Shown here in pieces: positions 54,560 to 62,741 of a stretch of 64,000 nt of DNA (position 1 is the first letter of the stretch; each line of letters opens with the position of its first letter). A program made the translations under genes and the position numbers. Source of the stretch: Lutibacter sp. B1 (GTDB lineage: Bacteria > Bacteroidota > Bacteroidia > Flavobacteriales > Flavobacteriaceae); the NCBI RefSeq assembly GCF_012524075.1, contig NZ_JAAZUI010000004.1, positions 1 through 64,000 of the forward strand, in the 5' to 3' direction. Below the pieces are notes generated by a model. That model worked only from the letters and a program-made list of their open reading frames with translations, ran no database searches and was not told the DNA's origin.

Positions 54560-55660
54560 ATGTATAGAGTTAACTTGGTAAAAATAATTACCTTACTACT
54601 ATTAACCGTAACAATCTCGGTAAATGCACAGCATGAAGCTTCAAAATCAGCTCAAGTAGAAAAATCTCATTCAGAAGAAGGTGGCGATTTTAAGGCTGAA
54701 ATACACAAAGATATTAGACATCATGTGAAAGATGCTTATGAGTTTGTGTTTTTTTCTAATTCAAAAACAGGAACACATTACGGATTTTCTTTACCGGTTA
54801 TTTTGATAGATAATGGATTGCATGTTTTTATGGCATCTAAGTTTAATCAAGGAGAAAGTTTGGTTCATATAGGAGGTGCGTATTACAAGTTATATCATAG
54901 TAAAATTTATAAAACAGATGCAAGTGGTGAAATACATTACAATGAAAAACACTTTGTGTCAAATGAAAAACCATTAGATTTATCAATAACAAAAGGAGTT
55001 GTTAGTATTTTTATTGTAGGTGTACTTTTGTTTTTAATATTTACAAGTTTGGCAAAATCATATGTTAAAAATGGAGCAATACCAAAAGGGATTGGTCGGT
55101 TTTTTGAGCCTATTGTTCTTTATGTTAGAGATGAAATAGCTATTCCGAATATTGGTGAAGAACATTATAAAAAGTATATGAGTTACTTGTTAACAATTTT
55201 CTTTTTTATATGGTTTTCAAATTTATTAGGGCTTACACCTTTTGGTATAAATATAACAGGAAATATTGCTGTTACTTTTGTATTAGCCTTATTTACGTTT
55301 GTGATTACACAGTTTTCAGGAAATAAAAATTATTGGAAACATATTTTTTGGATGCCAGGAGTTCCTACTCCAATGAAAATAATATTAGCTCCAATAGAGC
55401 TGTTAGGTGTTTTTATTAAACCTTTTGCATTAATGATTCGTTTATATGCAAACATGTCAGCAGGGCATATTGTAATTTACAGTTTGTTGGGTTTAATGTT
55501 TATTTTTCACAGCATCATTGGAAGTAGTTTTAGTTTTATTTTGGCATTTCTAATTTCAATATTAGAATTACTTGTTGCAATACTACAAGCGTATATTTTC
55601 ACCATTCTATCAGCATTGTATTTTGGTTTTGCGGTAGAAGAACATGCTGAAGAGCATTAA
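54560..55660 (+). CDS. atpB: ATP synthase subunit a
   Basis: A 366-residue inner-membrane subunit forming the proton half-channels. It has a cleavable signal-like start ending SVNAQ (about 23) and a His/Glu-rich N-terminal extension of about 100 residues before the first core helix, as usual in Bacteroidota. The critical arginine lies in ALMIRLYANMSAGHIV. Several membrane helices follow in the normal order. It is the first structural gene of the operon, with its own promoter, and is followed 32 bases later by atpE. Confidence 0.95.
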   Translation: MYRVNLVKIITLLLLTVTISVNAQHEASKSAQVEKSHSEEGGDFKAEIHKDIRHHVKDAYEFVFFSNSKTGTHYGFSLPVILIDNGLHVFMASKFNQGESLVHIGGAYYKLYHSKIYKTDASGEIHYNEKHFVSNEKPLDLSITKGVVSIFIVGVLLFLIFTSLAKSYVKNGAIPKGIGRFFEPIVLYVRDEIAIPNIGEEHYKKYMSYLLTIFFFIWFSNLLGLTPFGINITGNIAVTFVLALFTFVITQFSGNKNYWKHIFWMPGVPTPMKIILAPIELLGVFIKPFALMIRLYANMSAGHIVIYSLLGLMFIFHSIIGSSFSFILAFLISILELLVAILQAYIFTILSALYFGFAVEEHAEEH

Positions 55661-55692
55661 AATTGAATGTTTAATTAATTAATTTATATATT

Positions 55693-55884
55693 ATGGAAAT
55701 TCCAGGAATTGTAGGAGCGGGTTTAATTGTTATTGGAGCTGGTATTGGTATTGGTAGAATTGGTGGTTCAGCAATGGACGCTATTGCTCGTCAACCAGAA
55801 GCATTTGGTAAAATTCAAACAGCTATGCTTATCGCAGCAGCTCTTATTGAAGGTATTGCGTTTGCAGCTTTATTTGCATCCTAA
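55693..55884 (+). CDS. atpE: ATP synthase subunit c
   Basis: A 63-residue hairpin that forms the rotor ring. The first helix has the glycine motif GAGIGIGRIGG and the second has the proton-carrying E53 in LIEGIAF. The ligands typical of sodium-binding rings (Gln before, Ser/Thr after the Glu) are absent, so proton use is expected. The polar loop is ARQPEA. Confidence 0.96.
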   Translation: MEIPGIVGAGLIVIGAGIGIGRIGGSAMDAIARQPEAFGKIQTAMLIAAALIEGIAFAALFAS

Positions 55885-55957
55885 AATTAAAATAAAAAGC
55901 TGTAACGGTTGGTTATAGCTTTTTATTAAAATTAAACAAAACATAATTAAAAAAAAT

Positions 55958-56458
55958 ATGGAACAATTATTAAATGATTTTTCTTTTGGATTGTTTTTTT
56001 GGCAGTCATTATTATTTATTCTATTATTAATTTTGCTAGGTAAATTTGCTTGGAAACCTATTTTAAAAGCAGTTGATGATAGAGAGCAAGGAATTAAAGA
56101 TGCATTAGCAGAAGCAGAAAATGCTCGAAAAGAAATGCAAAATCTTACAGCAGATAATGAGCGTATTTTAAAAGAAGCTCGTGCGGAACGTGATATTCTT
56201 TTAAAGGAAGCAAAGGTTATGAAAGAAAATATTATTAGTGACGCTAAAGAGCAAGCAAAAGAACAAGCTAATAAAGTTATTGAACAAGCTAAAGCAACTA
56301 TTGAATCTGAAAAACAAGCTGCCATAACCGAATTAAAAAATCAAGTAGCAGAATTGTCTGTTGGCATTGCAGAAAAAGTTGTAAGAGCTGAATTATCTGA
56401 TAAGGACAAGCAATTAAAACTTGTTGAAGATATGTTAAAAGAAGTAACTATTAGTTAA
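55958..56458 (+). CDS. atpF: ATP synthase subunit b
   Basis: A 166-residue peripheral stalk subunit. One N-terminal membrane helix (about 10-30) is followed by a long charged coiled coil (KPILKAVDDREQGIKDALAE...) that reaches the catalytic head. Normal length. Starts 73 bases after atpE and precedes atpH by 10 bases. Confidence 0.95.
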   Translation: MEQLLNDFSFGLFFWQSLLFILLLILLGKFAWKPILKAVDDREQGIKDALAEAENARKEMQNLTADNERILKEARAERDILLKEAKVMKENIISDAKEQAKEQANKVIEQAKATIESEKQAAITELKNQVAELSVGIAEKVVRAELSDKDKQLKLVEDMLKEVTIS

Positions 56459-56468
56459 TAAAATTCAA

Positions 56469-57026
56469 ATGAGCGGAACCAAAGCGGCATTACGATACGC
56501 AAAAGCAATACTAAATTTAGCACTTGAACAAAAAAAAGAAGTTGAAGTAAATAATGACATGTTGCTTATTACAAATACAATTGTTGAAAGCAAAGACTTG
56601 CAATTGTTGCTTACAAGTCCAATTTTAAAATCTGACAAAAAAAAATCAGTTTTAAAAGAAATTTTCTCAAACAAAATTTCAAGCTTATCAAGTAGTTTAA
56701 TTAATCTTTTAATTGATAACGAAAGACTTGCTATACTTGATGAAGTTTCAAAAAAATATATTTCCCTTTTTGATTCATTAAAAGGAAAAGAGATAGCTAA
56801 AGTAACTACAGCTATTGCTTTAGATGATGAATTAAACAATAAAGTTTTACAAAAAGTAAAAGAAATTACAGGAAAAGAAGCAATAGTTGAAAATATTATT
56901 AATCCGGATATTATAGGCGGATTTATATTGCGTGTTGGAGATATTCAATACGATGCAAGTATTGCAAATAAATTACAAGTATTAAAAAGACAGTTTGAAA
57001 ACAAAAGTTTTATTTCAAAATTGTAA
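56469..57026 (+). CDS. atpH: ATP synthase subunit delta
   Basis: A 185-residue soluble stalk subunit (OSCP family) linking the b stalk to the alpha/beta head. The N-terminal six-helix bundle begins KAALRYAKAILNLAL. The C-terminal signature lies in NPDIIGGFILRVGDIQYDAS. Ordinary length and gene position. Confidence 0.95.
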   Translation: MSGTKAALRYAKAILNLALEQKKEVEVNNDMLLITNTIVESKDLQLLLTSPILKSDKKKSVLKEIFSNKISSLSSSLINLLIDNERLAILDEVSKKYISLFDSLKGKEIAKVTTAIALDDELNNKVLQKVKEITGKEAIVENIINPDIIGGFILRVGDIQYDASIANKLQVLKRQFENKSFISKL

Positions 57027-57060
57027 AATAAAAAGAATTTAGTTTTAAAAAAAATAAAAA

Positions 57061-58638
57061 ATGGCATCAATAAAACCAGCTGAAGTATCAGCGATTTTAA
57101 AACAACAATTAGAAGGCTATGAGTCATCAGCTACGTTAGACGAAGTAGGAACAGTATTAGAAGTAGGTGATGGTATTGCTCGTGTTTATGGTTTAGCTAA
57201 TGTAGGATACGGTGAGTTAGTTGAATTTGAAGATGGATTGGAAGGAATGGTACAAAATTTAGAAGAAGATAATGTAGGTATTGCATTATTAGGACATTCT
57301 GATGAAATTAAAGAGGGCTCTACCGTAAAACGTACCAAAAGAATTGCTTCGTTAAATGTAGGTGAAGGTATTGTTGGGCGTGTTGTAAATACATTAGGTG
57401 ATCCAATAGATGGTAAAGGACCTGTTCAAGGAGAAATGTTTAACATGCCTCTAGAACGTAAAGCTCCGGGTGTTATTTTCCGTGAGCCGGTAACAGAACC
57501 TTTGCAAACAGGTGTAAAAGCTGTTGATGCTATGATTCCCATCGGAAGAGGTCAACGTGAGCTTATTATTGGCGACCGTCAAACAGGTAAATCTACTGTT
57601 GCTATTGATACCATTATCAATCAAAAAGAATTTTATGATGCCGGTGAACCGGTATATTGTATATACGTTGCAATAGGTCAAAAAGCATCTACTGTAGCAG
57701 GAATAGCTACCTTATTAGAAGAAAAAGGTGCAATGGCTTACACAACTATTGTTGCTGCAAATGCTTCAGATCCTGCATCAATGCAGGTATATGCACCAAT
57801 GGCTGGAGCTGCTATTGGAGAATATTTTAGAGATACAGGTCGTCCGGCTTTAATTATTTATGATGATTTATCAAAACAAGCTGTTGCTTATCGTGAAATT
57901 TCATTATTATTACGTCGTCCACCAGGACGTGAAGCATATCCGGGAGACGTTTTCTATTTACACTCTCGTTTATTAGAGCGTGCTGCAAAAATTATCAATG
58001 ATGATACTATTGCTGCTCAAATGAATGACGTTCCTGATTCATTAAAAGGAAAAGTTAAAGGTGGAGGTTCACTTACTGCATTACCAATTATAGAAACTCA
58101 GGCAGGTGACGTATCAGCTTATATCCCAACAAACGTAATTTCAATTACAGACGGACAAATTTTCTTAGAATCTGATTTATTCAACTCTGGTGTACGTCCT
58201 GCGATTAACGTAGGTATTTCGGTGTCTCGTGTTGGTGGTAATGCTCAAATTAAGTCTATGAAAAAAGTTGCGGGTACTTTAAAATTAGACCAAGCTCAAT
58301 ATCGTGAATTAGAAGCGTTTGCTAAATTTGGTTCTGACCTTGATGCTGCAACAATGAATGTTATTGAAAAAGGTAAACGAAATGTTGAAATTTTAAAACA
58401 AAAACAAAGCGACCCTTTTAAAGTAGAAGATCAAATTGCAATTATTTACGCAGGCTCAAAAAATTTATTAAAAAAAGTTCCTGTTGATAAAGTAAAAGAA
58501 TTTGAAAGCGATTATATTGAATATTTAAATGCTAAGCATAGAGATACTTTAGATACTTTAAAATCTGGTAAATTGACAGATGAGTCTATTGAAGTATTAA
58601 CAAAAGCAGCAAAAGAAGTATCAGCAAAATACGCATAA
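57061..58638 (+). CDS. atpA: ATP synthase subunit alpha
   Basis: A 525-residue subunit of the F1 head. The Walker [10 protein letters not shown] is near 170-178, Walker B-like [11 protein letters not shown] follows, and the arginine finger lies in [13 protein letters not shown]. Full length. Followed by a palindromic element and atpG. The beta (atpD) and epsilon (atpC) genes are not in the window and are expected elsewhere, as in other Bacteroidota. Confidence 0.98.
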   Translation: MASIKPAEVSAILKQQLEGYESSATLDEVGTVLEVGDGIARVYGLANVGYGELVEFEDGLEGMVQNLEEDNVGIALLGHSDEIKEGSTVKRTKRIASLNVGEGIVGRVVNTLGDPIDGKGPVQGEMFNMPLERKAPGVIFREPVTEPLQTGVKAVDAMIPIGRGQRELIIGDRQTGKSTVAIDTIINQKEFYDAGEPVYCIYVAIGQKASTVAGIATLLEEKGAMAYTTIVAANASDPASMQVYAPMAGAAIGEYFRDTGRPALIIYDDLSKQAVAYREISLLLRRPPGREAYPGDVFYLHSRLLERAAKIINDDTIAAQMNDVPDSLKGKVKGGGSLTALPIIETQAGDVSAYIPTNVISITDGQIFLESDLFNSGVRPAINVGISVSRVGGNAQIKSMKKVAGTLKLDQAQYRELEAFAKFGSDLDAATMNVIEKGKRNVEILKQKQSDPFKVEDQIAIIYAGSKNLLKKVPVDKVKEFESDYIEYLNAKHRDTLDTLKSGKLTDESIEVLTKAAKEVSAKYA

Positions 58639-58646
58639 AACCTAAA

Positions 58647-58724
58647 TTGTCATTCCCGTGAAAGTGGGAATCTCATGATTTGAAGTTCATTTAAAATGAT
58701 TCCGCATAAAGTTCGGAATGACAA
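58647..58724. repeat. GTCATTCC-type double-hairpin element inside the ATP synthase operon
   Basis: Outer arms TTGTCATTCC (58647-58656) and GGAATGACAA (58715-58724) are perfect 10-bp inverted repeats. Inside are two smaller hairpins, ATTCCC/GGGAAT and ATTCCG/CGGAAT. The left half matches the element at 12999-13030. It fills almost the whole atpA-atpG gap. Confidence 0.75.
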
Positions 58725-58735
58725 ACAAAATTGAA

Positions 58736-59596
58736 ATGGCAAATTTAAAAGAAATACGTAACAGAATTACATCAATTGGATCAACAATGCAAATTACCAG
58801 TGCCATGAAAATGGTATCTGCAGCAAAGTTGAAAAAAGCACAAGATGCAATTACTCAAATGCGCCCTTATGCAAATAAGTTGACCGAGCTTTTACAAAAT
58901 TTAAGCGCAACTTTAGAAGGCGAAATTGGAGGTGTGTATTCTGAACAAAAAGAAGTATCAAAAGTATTATTAGTTGTAATTACTTCAAATAGAGGTTTGT
59001 GTGGAGGTTTTAATTCTTCTATAATTAAAGCTTCTGTAAAAAATATTGAAGATAATTACAAAGGTAAACAAGTAGACCTTTTAACTATAGGGAAAAAAGG
59101 AAACGATATTTTATCTAAAACGTATACAGTTATTGAAAATGATAATGAAATTTTTGATGATTTAACTTTTGAAAATGTTGCTGTTGTTGCAGAAAGACTT
59201 ATGAATCTTTTTGCTACAGGAAAATACGATAAAATTGAGTTGGTTTACAACCGATTTAAAAATGCAGCAACGCAAATACCAACTATAGAACAGTTTTTAC
59301 CAATTATTCCCGTAAAAGAAAGTTCAAATGTAAATATTGATTATATTTTTGAACCATCAAAAGCTGAAATAGTTTTGGAATTGATACCAAAATCATTAAA
59401 AACACAATTATTTAAAGCCATTAGAGACTCATTTGCATCTGAACATGGGGCTAGAATGACTGCAATGCATAAAGCTACAGACAACGCTACTGATTTACGT
59501 GACGAACTATTATTAACATATAATAAAGCTCGCCAATCAGCTATTACTAATGAAATATTAGAGATTGTTGGAGGAGCTGAAGCTCTTAATAATTAA
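58736..59596 (+). CDS. atpG: ATP synthase subunit gamma
   Basis: About 286 residues forming the rotor shaft. I chose ATG 58736 because it gives the family start MANLKEIRNRITSIGSTMQITSAMKMV-type N-terminus (shown by MANLKEIRNRI). An upstream in-frame ATG at 58718 lies inside the repeat element and would add six unrelated residues. The C-terminal helix (ATDNATDLRDELLLTYNKARQ) is complete. It ends at a strong terminator, and no atpD or atpC follows. Confidence 0.95.
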   Translation: MANLKEIRNRITSIGSTMQITSAMKMVSAAKLKKAQDAITQMRPYANKLTELLQNLSATLEGEIGGVYSEQKEVSKVLLVVITSNRGLCGGFNSSIIKASVKNIEDNYKGKQVDLLTIGKKGNDILSKTYTVIENDNEIFDDLTFENVAVVAERLMNLFATGKYDKIELVYNRFKNAATQIPTIEQFLPIIPVKESSNVNIDYIFEPSKAEIVLELIPKSLKTQLFKAIRDSFASEHGARMTAMHKATDNATDLRDELLLTYNKARQSAITNEILEIVGGAEALNN

Positions 59597-59615
59597 GTAG
59601 AGTTTAATCAAATAT

Positions 59616-59655
59616 AAAAAAGCCTTTTAAATTAATTTAAAAGGCTTTTTTATTT
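59616..59655 (+). terminator. Terminator of the ATP synthase operon
   Basis: AAAAAGCCTTTTAAATT pairs with AATTTAAAAGGCTTTTT in a long near-perfect palindrome, followed by a T-rich run, 20 bases after the atpG stop. Confidence 0.9.
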
Positions 59656-59676
59656 TAAAATACACCAATTAAAGTG

Positions 59677-59709
59677 TTGATATACAAACATAAAGGGTTA
59701 TTAGTTTTG
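59677..59709 (+). promoter_or_regulatory. Promoter of the lipoprotein gene at 59772
   Basis: TTG (59677-59679), 22 bases, TAGTTTTG (59702-59709). Full consensus match, leaving a leader of about 55 bases. Confidence 0.6.
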
Positions 59710-59771
59710 TTTATATGTTTTTTGGCATAGAATTTGAATTTTCAATATCATAATCCGTAAAACAAATGATT

Positions 59772-60692
59772 ATGAAAGCTTTAAAATTACTTTTCGCAAC
59801 TCTTATTATAGGAATATCATTTACATCATGTAGTGATGATGTTCATTATATAGACGATCCATATTATGTGACTTTGGAAGATGTAGTTACAGCTTATGAT
59901 TTATGGTATATAGATTATAACAGTACTATTGGCACCGGTGATGTTCCTTTTTTATCACGAGCTTTCACAATATCATTTATCAATGGTAAACTGTACGCTA
60001 ACAATAATTTGGTTGATATAGGATATACAGGAAACGGTTACGGAATACAAATAGGGTATTATGATACCTACGATGGAGTTTTAAAAATAGATCATGATAT
60101 TTATGGATATTACACTTTAGAAGTTATTCAATTGTCAGATGATAGAATTAAAATAAGAGATAATTATGAAAATGTTACCTATTATTTAGAGGGTTATCAA
60201 AAGTATAATTTTAATTATGATCAAATTTTTTACGACAATATAGAGTATTTTTTACAAGAATATGATGCTTGGGAAAAAACGTATACAAGCCAAGAAGGAG
60301 AGATAAATGAATTTGATAATGAAAACTTTTTAAAGTTTACACCAGATAATATAACAACCTTTTATTCATCACAAGACGATTTTGGCACAGATATTGGAGA
60401 GATATATTGGGATTATGTAGGAGATTATTATGTGGCAAATGTACAAGGATATAACAATCTTAAAATTTTAACATTAGATTATGATTCTTGGGGCAATGAA
60501 GAGTTTGAATTGAGCGTTATTAATGATGGAAAAATAAGTTTGTATCATGTAGAATCAGGAACAACCTACGAATTCACAGGAAGAGGGTACATACAATACT
60601 TAAAATCAAGTTCGTCAAAAAGTACGATTGATGAAGGAAGAAAACGAACAAAAGTACATAGAGAAACAAAGATTAGAAGAAATTTAAAATAA
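59772..60692 (+). CDS. Lipoprotein of unknown function (flavobacterial, often misnamed NaMN adenylyltransferase)
   Basis: About 306 residues. Signal peptide and lipobox end SFTSC (C20 from ATG 59772; a second in-frame ATG lies 6 bases upstream). The mature protein is acidic, tyrosine-rich and appears to contain two related beta domains: the segment before LSDDRIKI and the later LTLDYDSWGNEEFELSVI share the Y-D-x-W/Y and F-x-x-G-K-x-Y-type layout. The final 25 residues are basic (RKRTKVHRETKIRRNLK). Homologues in flavobacteria are sometimes called nicotinic acid mononucleotide adenyltransferase, but no nucleotidyltransferase motif is seen. Confidence 0.75.
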   Translation: MKALKLLFATLIIGISFTSCSDDVHYIDDPYYVTLEDVVTAYDLWYIDYNSTIGTGDVPFLSRAFTISFINGKLYANNNLVDIGYTGNGYGIQIGYYDTYDGVLKIDHDIYGYYTLEVIQLSDDRIKIRDNYENVTYYLEGYQKYNFNYDQIFYDNIEYFLQEYDAWEKTYTSQEGEINEFDNENFLKFTPDNITTFYSSQDDFGTDIGEIYWDYVGDYYVANVQGYNNLKILTLDYDSWGNEEFELSVINDGKISLYHVESGTTYEFTGRGYIQYLKSSSSKSTIDEGRKRTKVHRETKIRRNLK

Positions 60693-60739
60693 AGTTTGGT
60701 TAGTTGATTTTTGGTTGGTTATTTATTAACCAATTGATG

Positions 60740-60770
60740 AAAACCGCTCCTTCATCGGAGCGGTTTTTTT
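60740..60770 (+). terminator. Terminator after the lipoprotein gene
   Basis: AAAACCGCTCC (60740-60750) pairs with GGAGCGGTTTT (60757-60767) across a 6-base loop, with a following T run. It lies between the lipoprotein and SDR genes; a TATCTTTA box follows at once and may start the SDR transcript. Confidence 0.88.
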
Positions 60771-60799
60771 GTATCTTTATGGTGCATAAAGTTATATAT

Positions 60800-61555
60800 A
60801 TGAATCAAAAAACAGCATTTATTACGGGAGCCACATCTGGTATAGGAAAAGCAACAGCAGAAATTTTTGCAAAAAATGGAATTAAATTAATTCTTTGTGG
60901 AAGACGGAAAGAAAGATTATTAGCGTTGCAAAAAGAGTTAAGTAAGTTAACACAGGTTACTATTTTAGCATTTGATATAAGTAAAAAAGAGGAAGTATTT
61001 GATGCTATAACATCTTTATCAAAAGATTTTCAACATATAGATATTTTAATAAATAATGCTGGTAATGCTCACGGTTTAAGCACAATACAAGAAGGGAATA
61101 TAGATGATTGGAATGCAATGTTAGATATTAATGTTAAAGGGTTGCTATATGTTTCAAAAGCAATATTGCCTCAAATGGTTGTGAGGAAAAGTGGTTTTGT
61201 TGTAAATATTGGCTCTATTGCGGGTAAAGAAGTGTATCCTAACGGAAATGTGTATTGCGCATCTAAACACGCAGTAAATGCTTTAAATAAAGCGATGCGG
61301 ATAGATTTAAACAAATACAATATTAGAGTTTCGGCAATTCATCCAGGAGCTGTAGAAACAGAGTTTTCTGAAGTCCGTTTTAAAGGTGATGTTGAAAAGG
61401 CAAAAAATGTGTATGCAGGTTATAAAGCTTTACAGGCAGAAGATATTGCAGACATTATTTATTTTGTTGTAACTAGACCTTCTCATGTAAATATAGAAGA
61501 TTTAATTGTTTACCCAACGGCGCAGGCATCGGCAACAATTTTGAATAAAAATTAA
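60800..61555 (+). CDS. Short-chain dehydrogenase (YdfG-like NADP-dependent SDR)
   Basis: About 251 residues from ATG 60800, which gives the family N-terminus MNQKTAFITGATSGIG. Reading further upstream would cross the terminator at 60740-60770, so earlier starts are rejected. NADP motif TGATSGIG with Arg in CGRRKERL; NNAGNAHG; catalytic Y-x-x-x-K in YCASKHAVNAL. It is similar to YdfG, which acts on 3-hydroxy acids and serine, but the substrate is not proven. The next gene starts 7 bases after the stop. Confidence 0.9.
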   Translation: MNQKTAFITGATSGIGKATAEIFAKNGIKLILCGRRKERLLALQKELSKLTQVTILAFDISKKEEVFDAITSLSKDFQHIDILINNAGNAHGLSTIQEGNIDDWNAMLDINVKGLLYVSKAILPQMVVRKSGFVVNIGSIAGKEVYPNGNVYCASKHAVNALNKAMRIDLNKYNIRVSAIHPGAVETEFSEVRFKGDVEKAKNVYAGYKALQAEDIADIIYFVVTRPSHVNIEDLIVYPTAQASATILNKN

Positions 61556-61562
61556 GCTTAAA

Positions 61563-62702
61563 ATGATTAACAAGCGTCTATTAATAAAAAATTTATTAGC
61601 CTACAATGATGAAAACAGCTTTTACGATAAAAAGCAAAAAATTTCATTAGATTCTAAAGAAGGTAAAGCAAAGTTTTTAAAACATGTATGTGCTTTATCT
61701 AACTCTAACCCAGAAAATAATTCTTACATAGTTGTTGGAGTTGAGGATAAAGAGAATAAAATTAAAGGAGTAGATTTTTTTGATGATAGTAAAATTCAGA
61801 ATCTTATTGATGCCTATTTAAAAAATCCTCCAAAAATTCAATACGAAAATGTAGCTTTTCCTAGGTTACAAAGACATAAAGTTGTTGGATTGGTTACTAT
61901 ACTTCCTAACAACAAAGTTACATCACTAAAAAAAACGATATGGAAATATGTTAGAGGCAAAGTTTTTTATAGAAGAGGAAGCAATTCTATGTCTACTTTA
62001 GGTAAGTACGAATTAAGAAGTACAAATAAATCTATTGTTGAAGCTCTAGAAAAAAGTGCCAGCAATAATATTCAGTTAACATTAGACGGTGTTTTTGATT
62101 TTTTTGGAAGACATAAAGAAGAATACAATCCAACATATAAAGTATTTAACGAACAAGTTGTACTATGTTGGGCCGGAAATAAAAAAGAAGTTGATGGAAA
62201 AACTTTTTACTCTCGTGTAGATATAGAACTTATTAACGAGCAGATTAGATTGTTTTATTCTGCTTTAGATGAAGTTAAAATTGAATTTAACAAACGTTCT
62301 TTTATTATAACAGAATATGTGTATTTGGGAATAAAGGATAAATATGATTTTTATCCGTTTGAAAAAACTGTTATAAATTTTAAAGATAACGGCAAACACA
62401 ATATTGTTAGTGAAATGCTTTTTCAACCACCTCAGTTTGATAGGTTTGTTTTGTTACATCTATTTAATAGCTGTAATGCAATTTTAGAAAAAATGAAGAA
62501 GAATTTACCCTTAACTCAAAACGAATTATTTGACGCTCAAGAGTTACCTACAAATTATATGATTTGTGTTTTGAATAAAATACCTAACGCTTTTGCTAAA
62601 TTAAATGAAGCAAAAATCTACTTAAAAGAATTAGAAGATAAAACTAGTTATATAAAATATAAAGAAGCTGTTAGAGTTTTAAGAAAAGTTAAGTACAGAT
62701 AA
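61563..62702 (+). CDS. AlbA_2 (Schlafen-type) domain protein
   Basis: 379 residues. An N-terminal AlbA_2/divergent AAA-4-like domain (about 20-130) carries KAKFLKHVCALSNSNPENNSYIVVGVED and VVGLVTI, then a KYVRGKVFYRRGS block typical of these putative DNA- or RNA-binding proteins. The C-terminal 240 residues match no domain I know and contain FDRFVLLHLFNSCNAILEKM. In many bacteria such genes are predicted transcriptional regulators. It is 7 bases after the SDR gene and ends in a strong terminator. Confidence 0.75.
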   Translation: MINKRLLIKNLLAYNDENSFYDKKQKISLDSKEGKAKFLKHVCALSNSNPENNSYIVVGVEDKENKIKGVDFFDDSKIQNLIDAYLKNPPKIQYENVAFPRLQRHKVVGLVTILPNNKVTSLKKTIWKYVRGKVFYRRGSNSMSTLGKYELRSTNKSIVEALEKSASNNIQLTLDGVFDFFGRHKEEYNPTYKVFNEQVVLCWAGNKKEVDGKTFYSRVDIELINEQIRLFYSALDEVKIEFNKRSFIITEYVYLGIKDKYDFYPFEKTVINFKDNGKHNIVSEMLFQPPQFDRFVLLHLFNSCNAILEKMKKNLPLTQNELFDAQELPTNYMICVLNKIPNAFAKLNEAKIYLKELEDKTSYIKYKEAVRVLRKVKYR

Positions 62703-62730
62703 AAACGCTCCTAAAATGGAGCGTTTTTAA
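62701..62730. terminator. Bidirectional terminator at the end of the AlbA_2 gene
   Basis: AAAAACGCTCC (62701-62711) pairs with GGAGCGTTTTT (62718-62728) across a 6-base loop. It overlaps the AlbA_2 stop codon and serves the convergent ALDH7 gene as well. Confidence 0.88.
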
Positions 62731-62741
62731 TTGAATATTTT

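Noticed and set aside
58718-58736. Upstream ATG as the start of atpG
   Set aside because: The codon lies inside the palindromic element, and the family N-terminus begins at 58736.
60704-60800. Upstream extension of the SDR protein
   Set aside because: It would be translated through a strong terminator hairpin and the extra 32 residues have no family counterpart.
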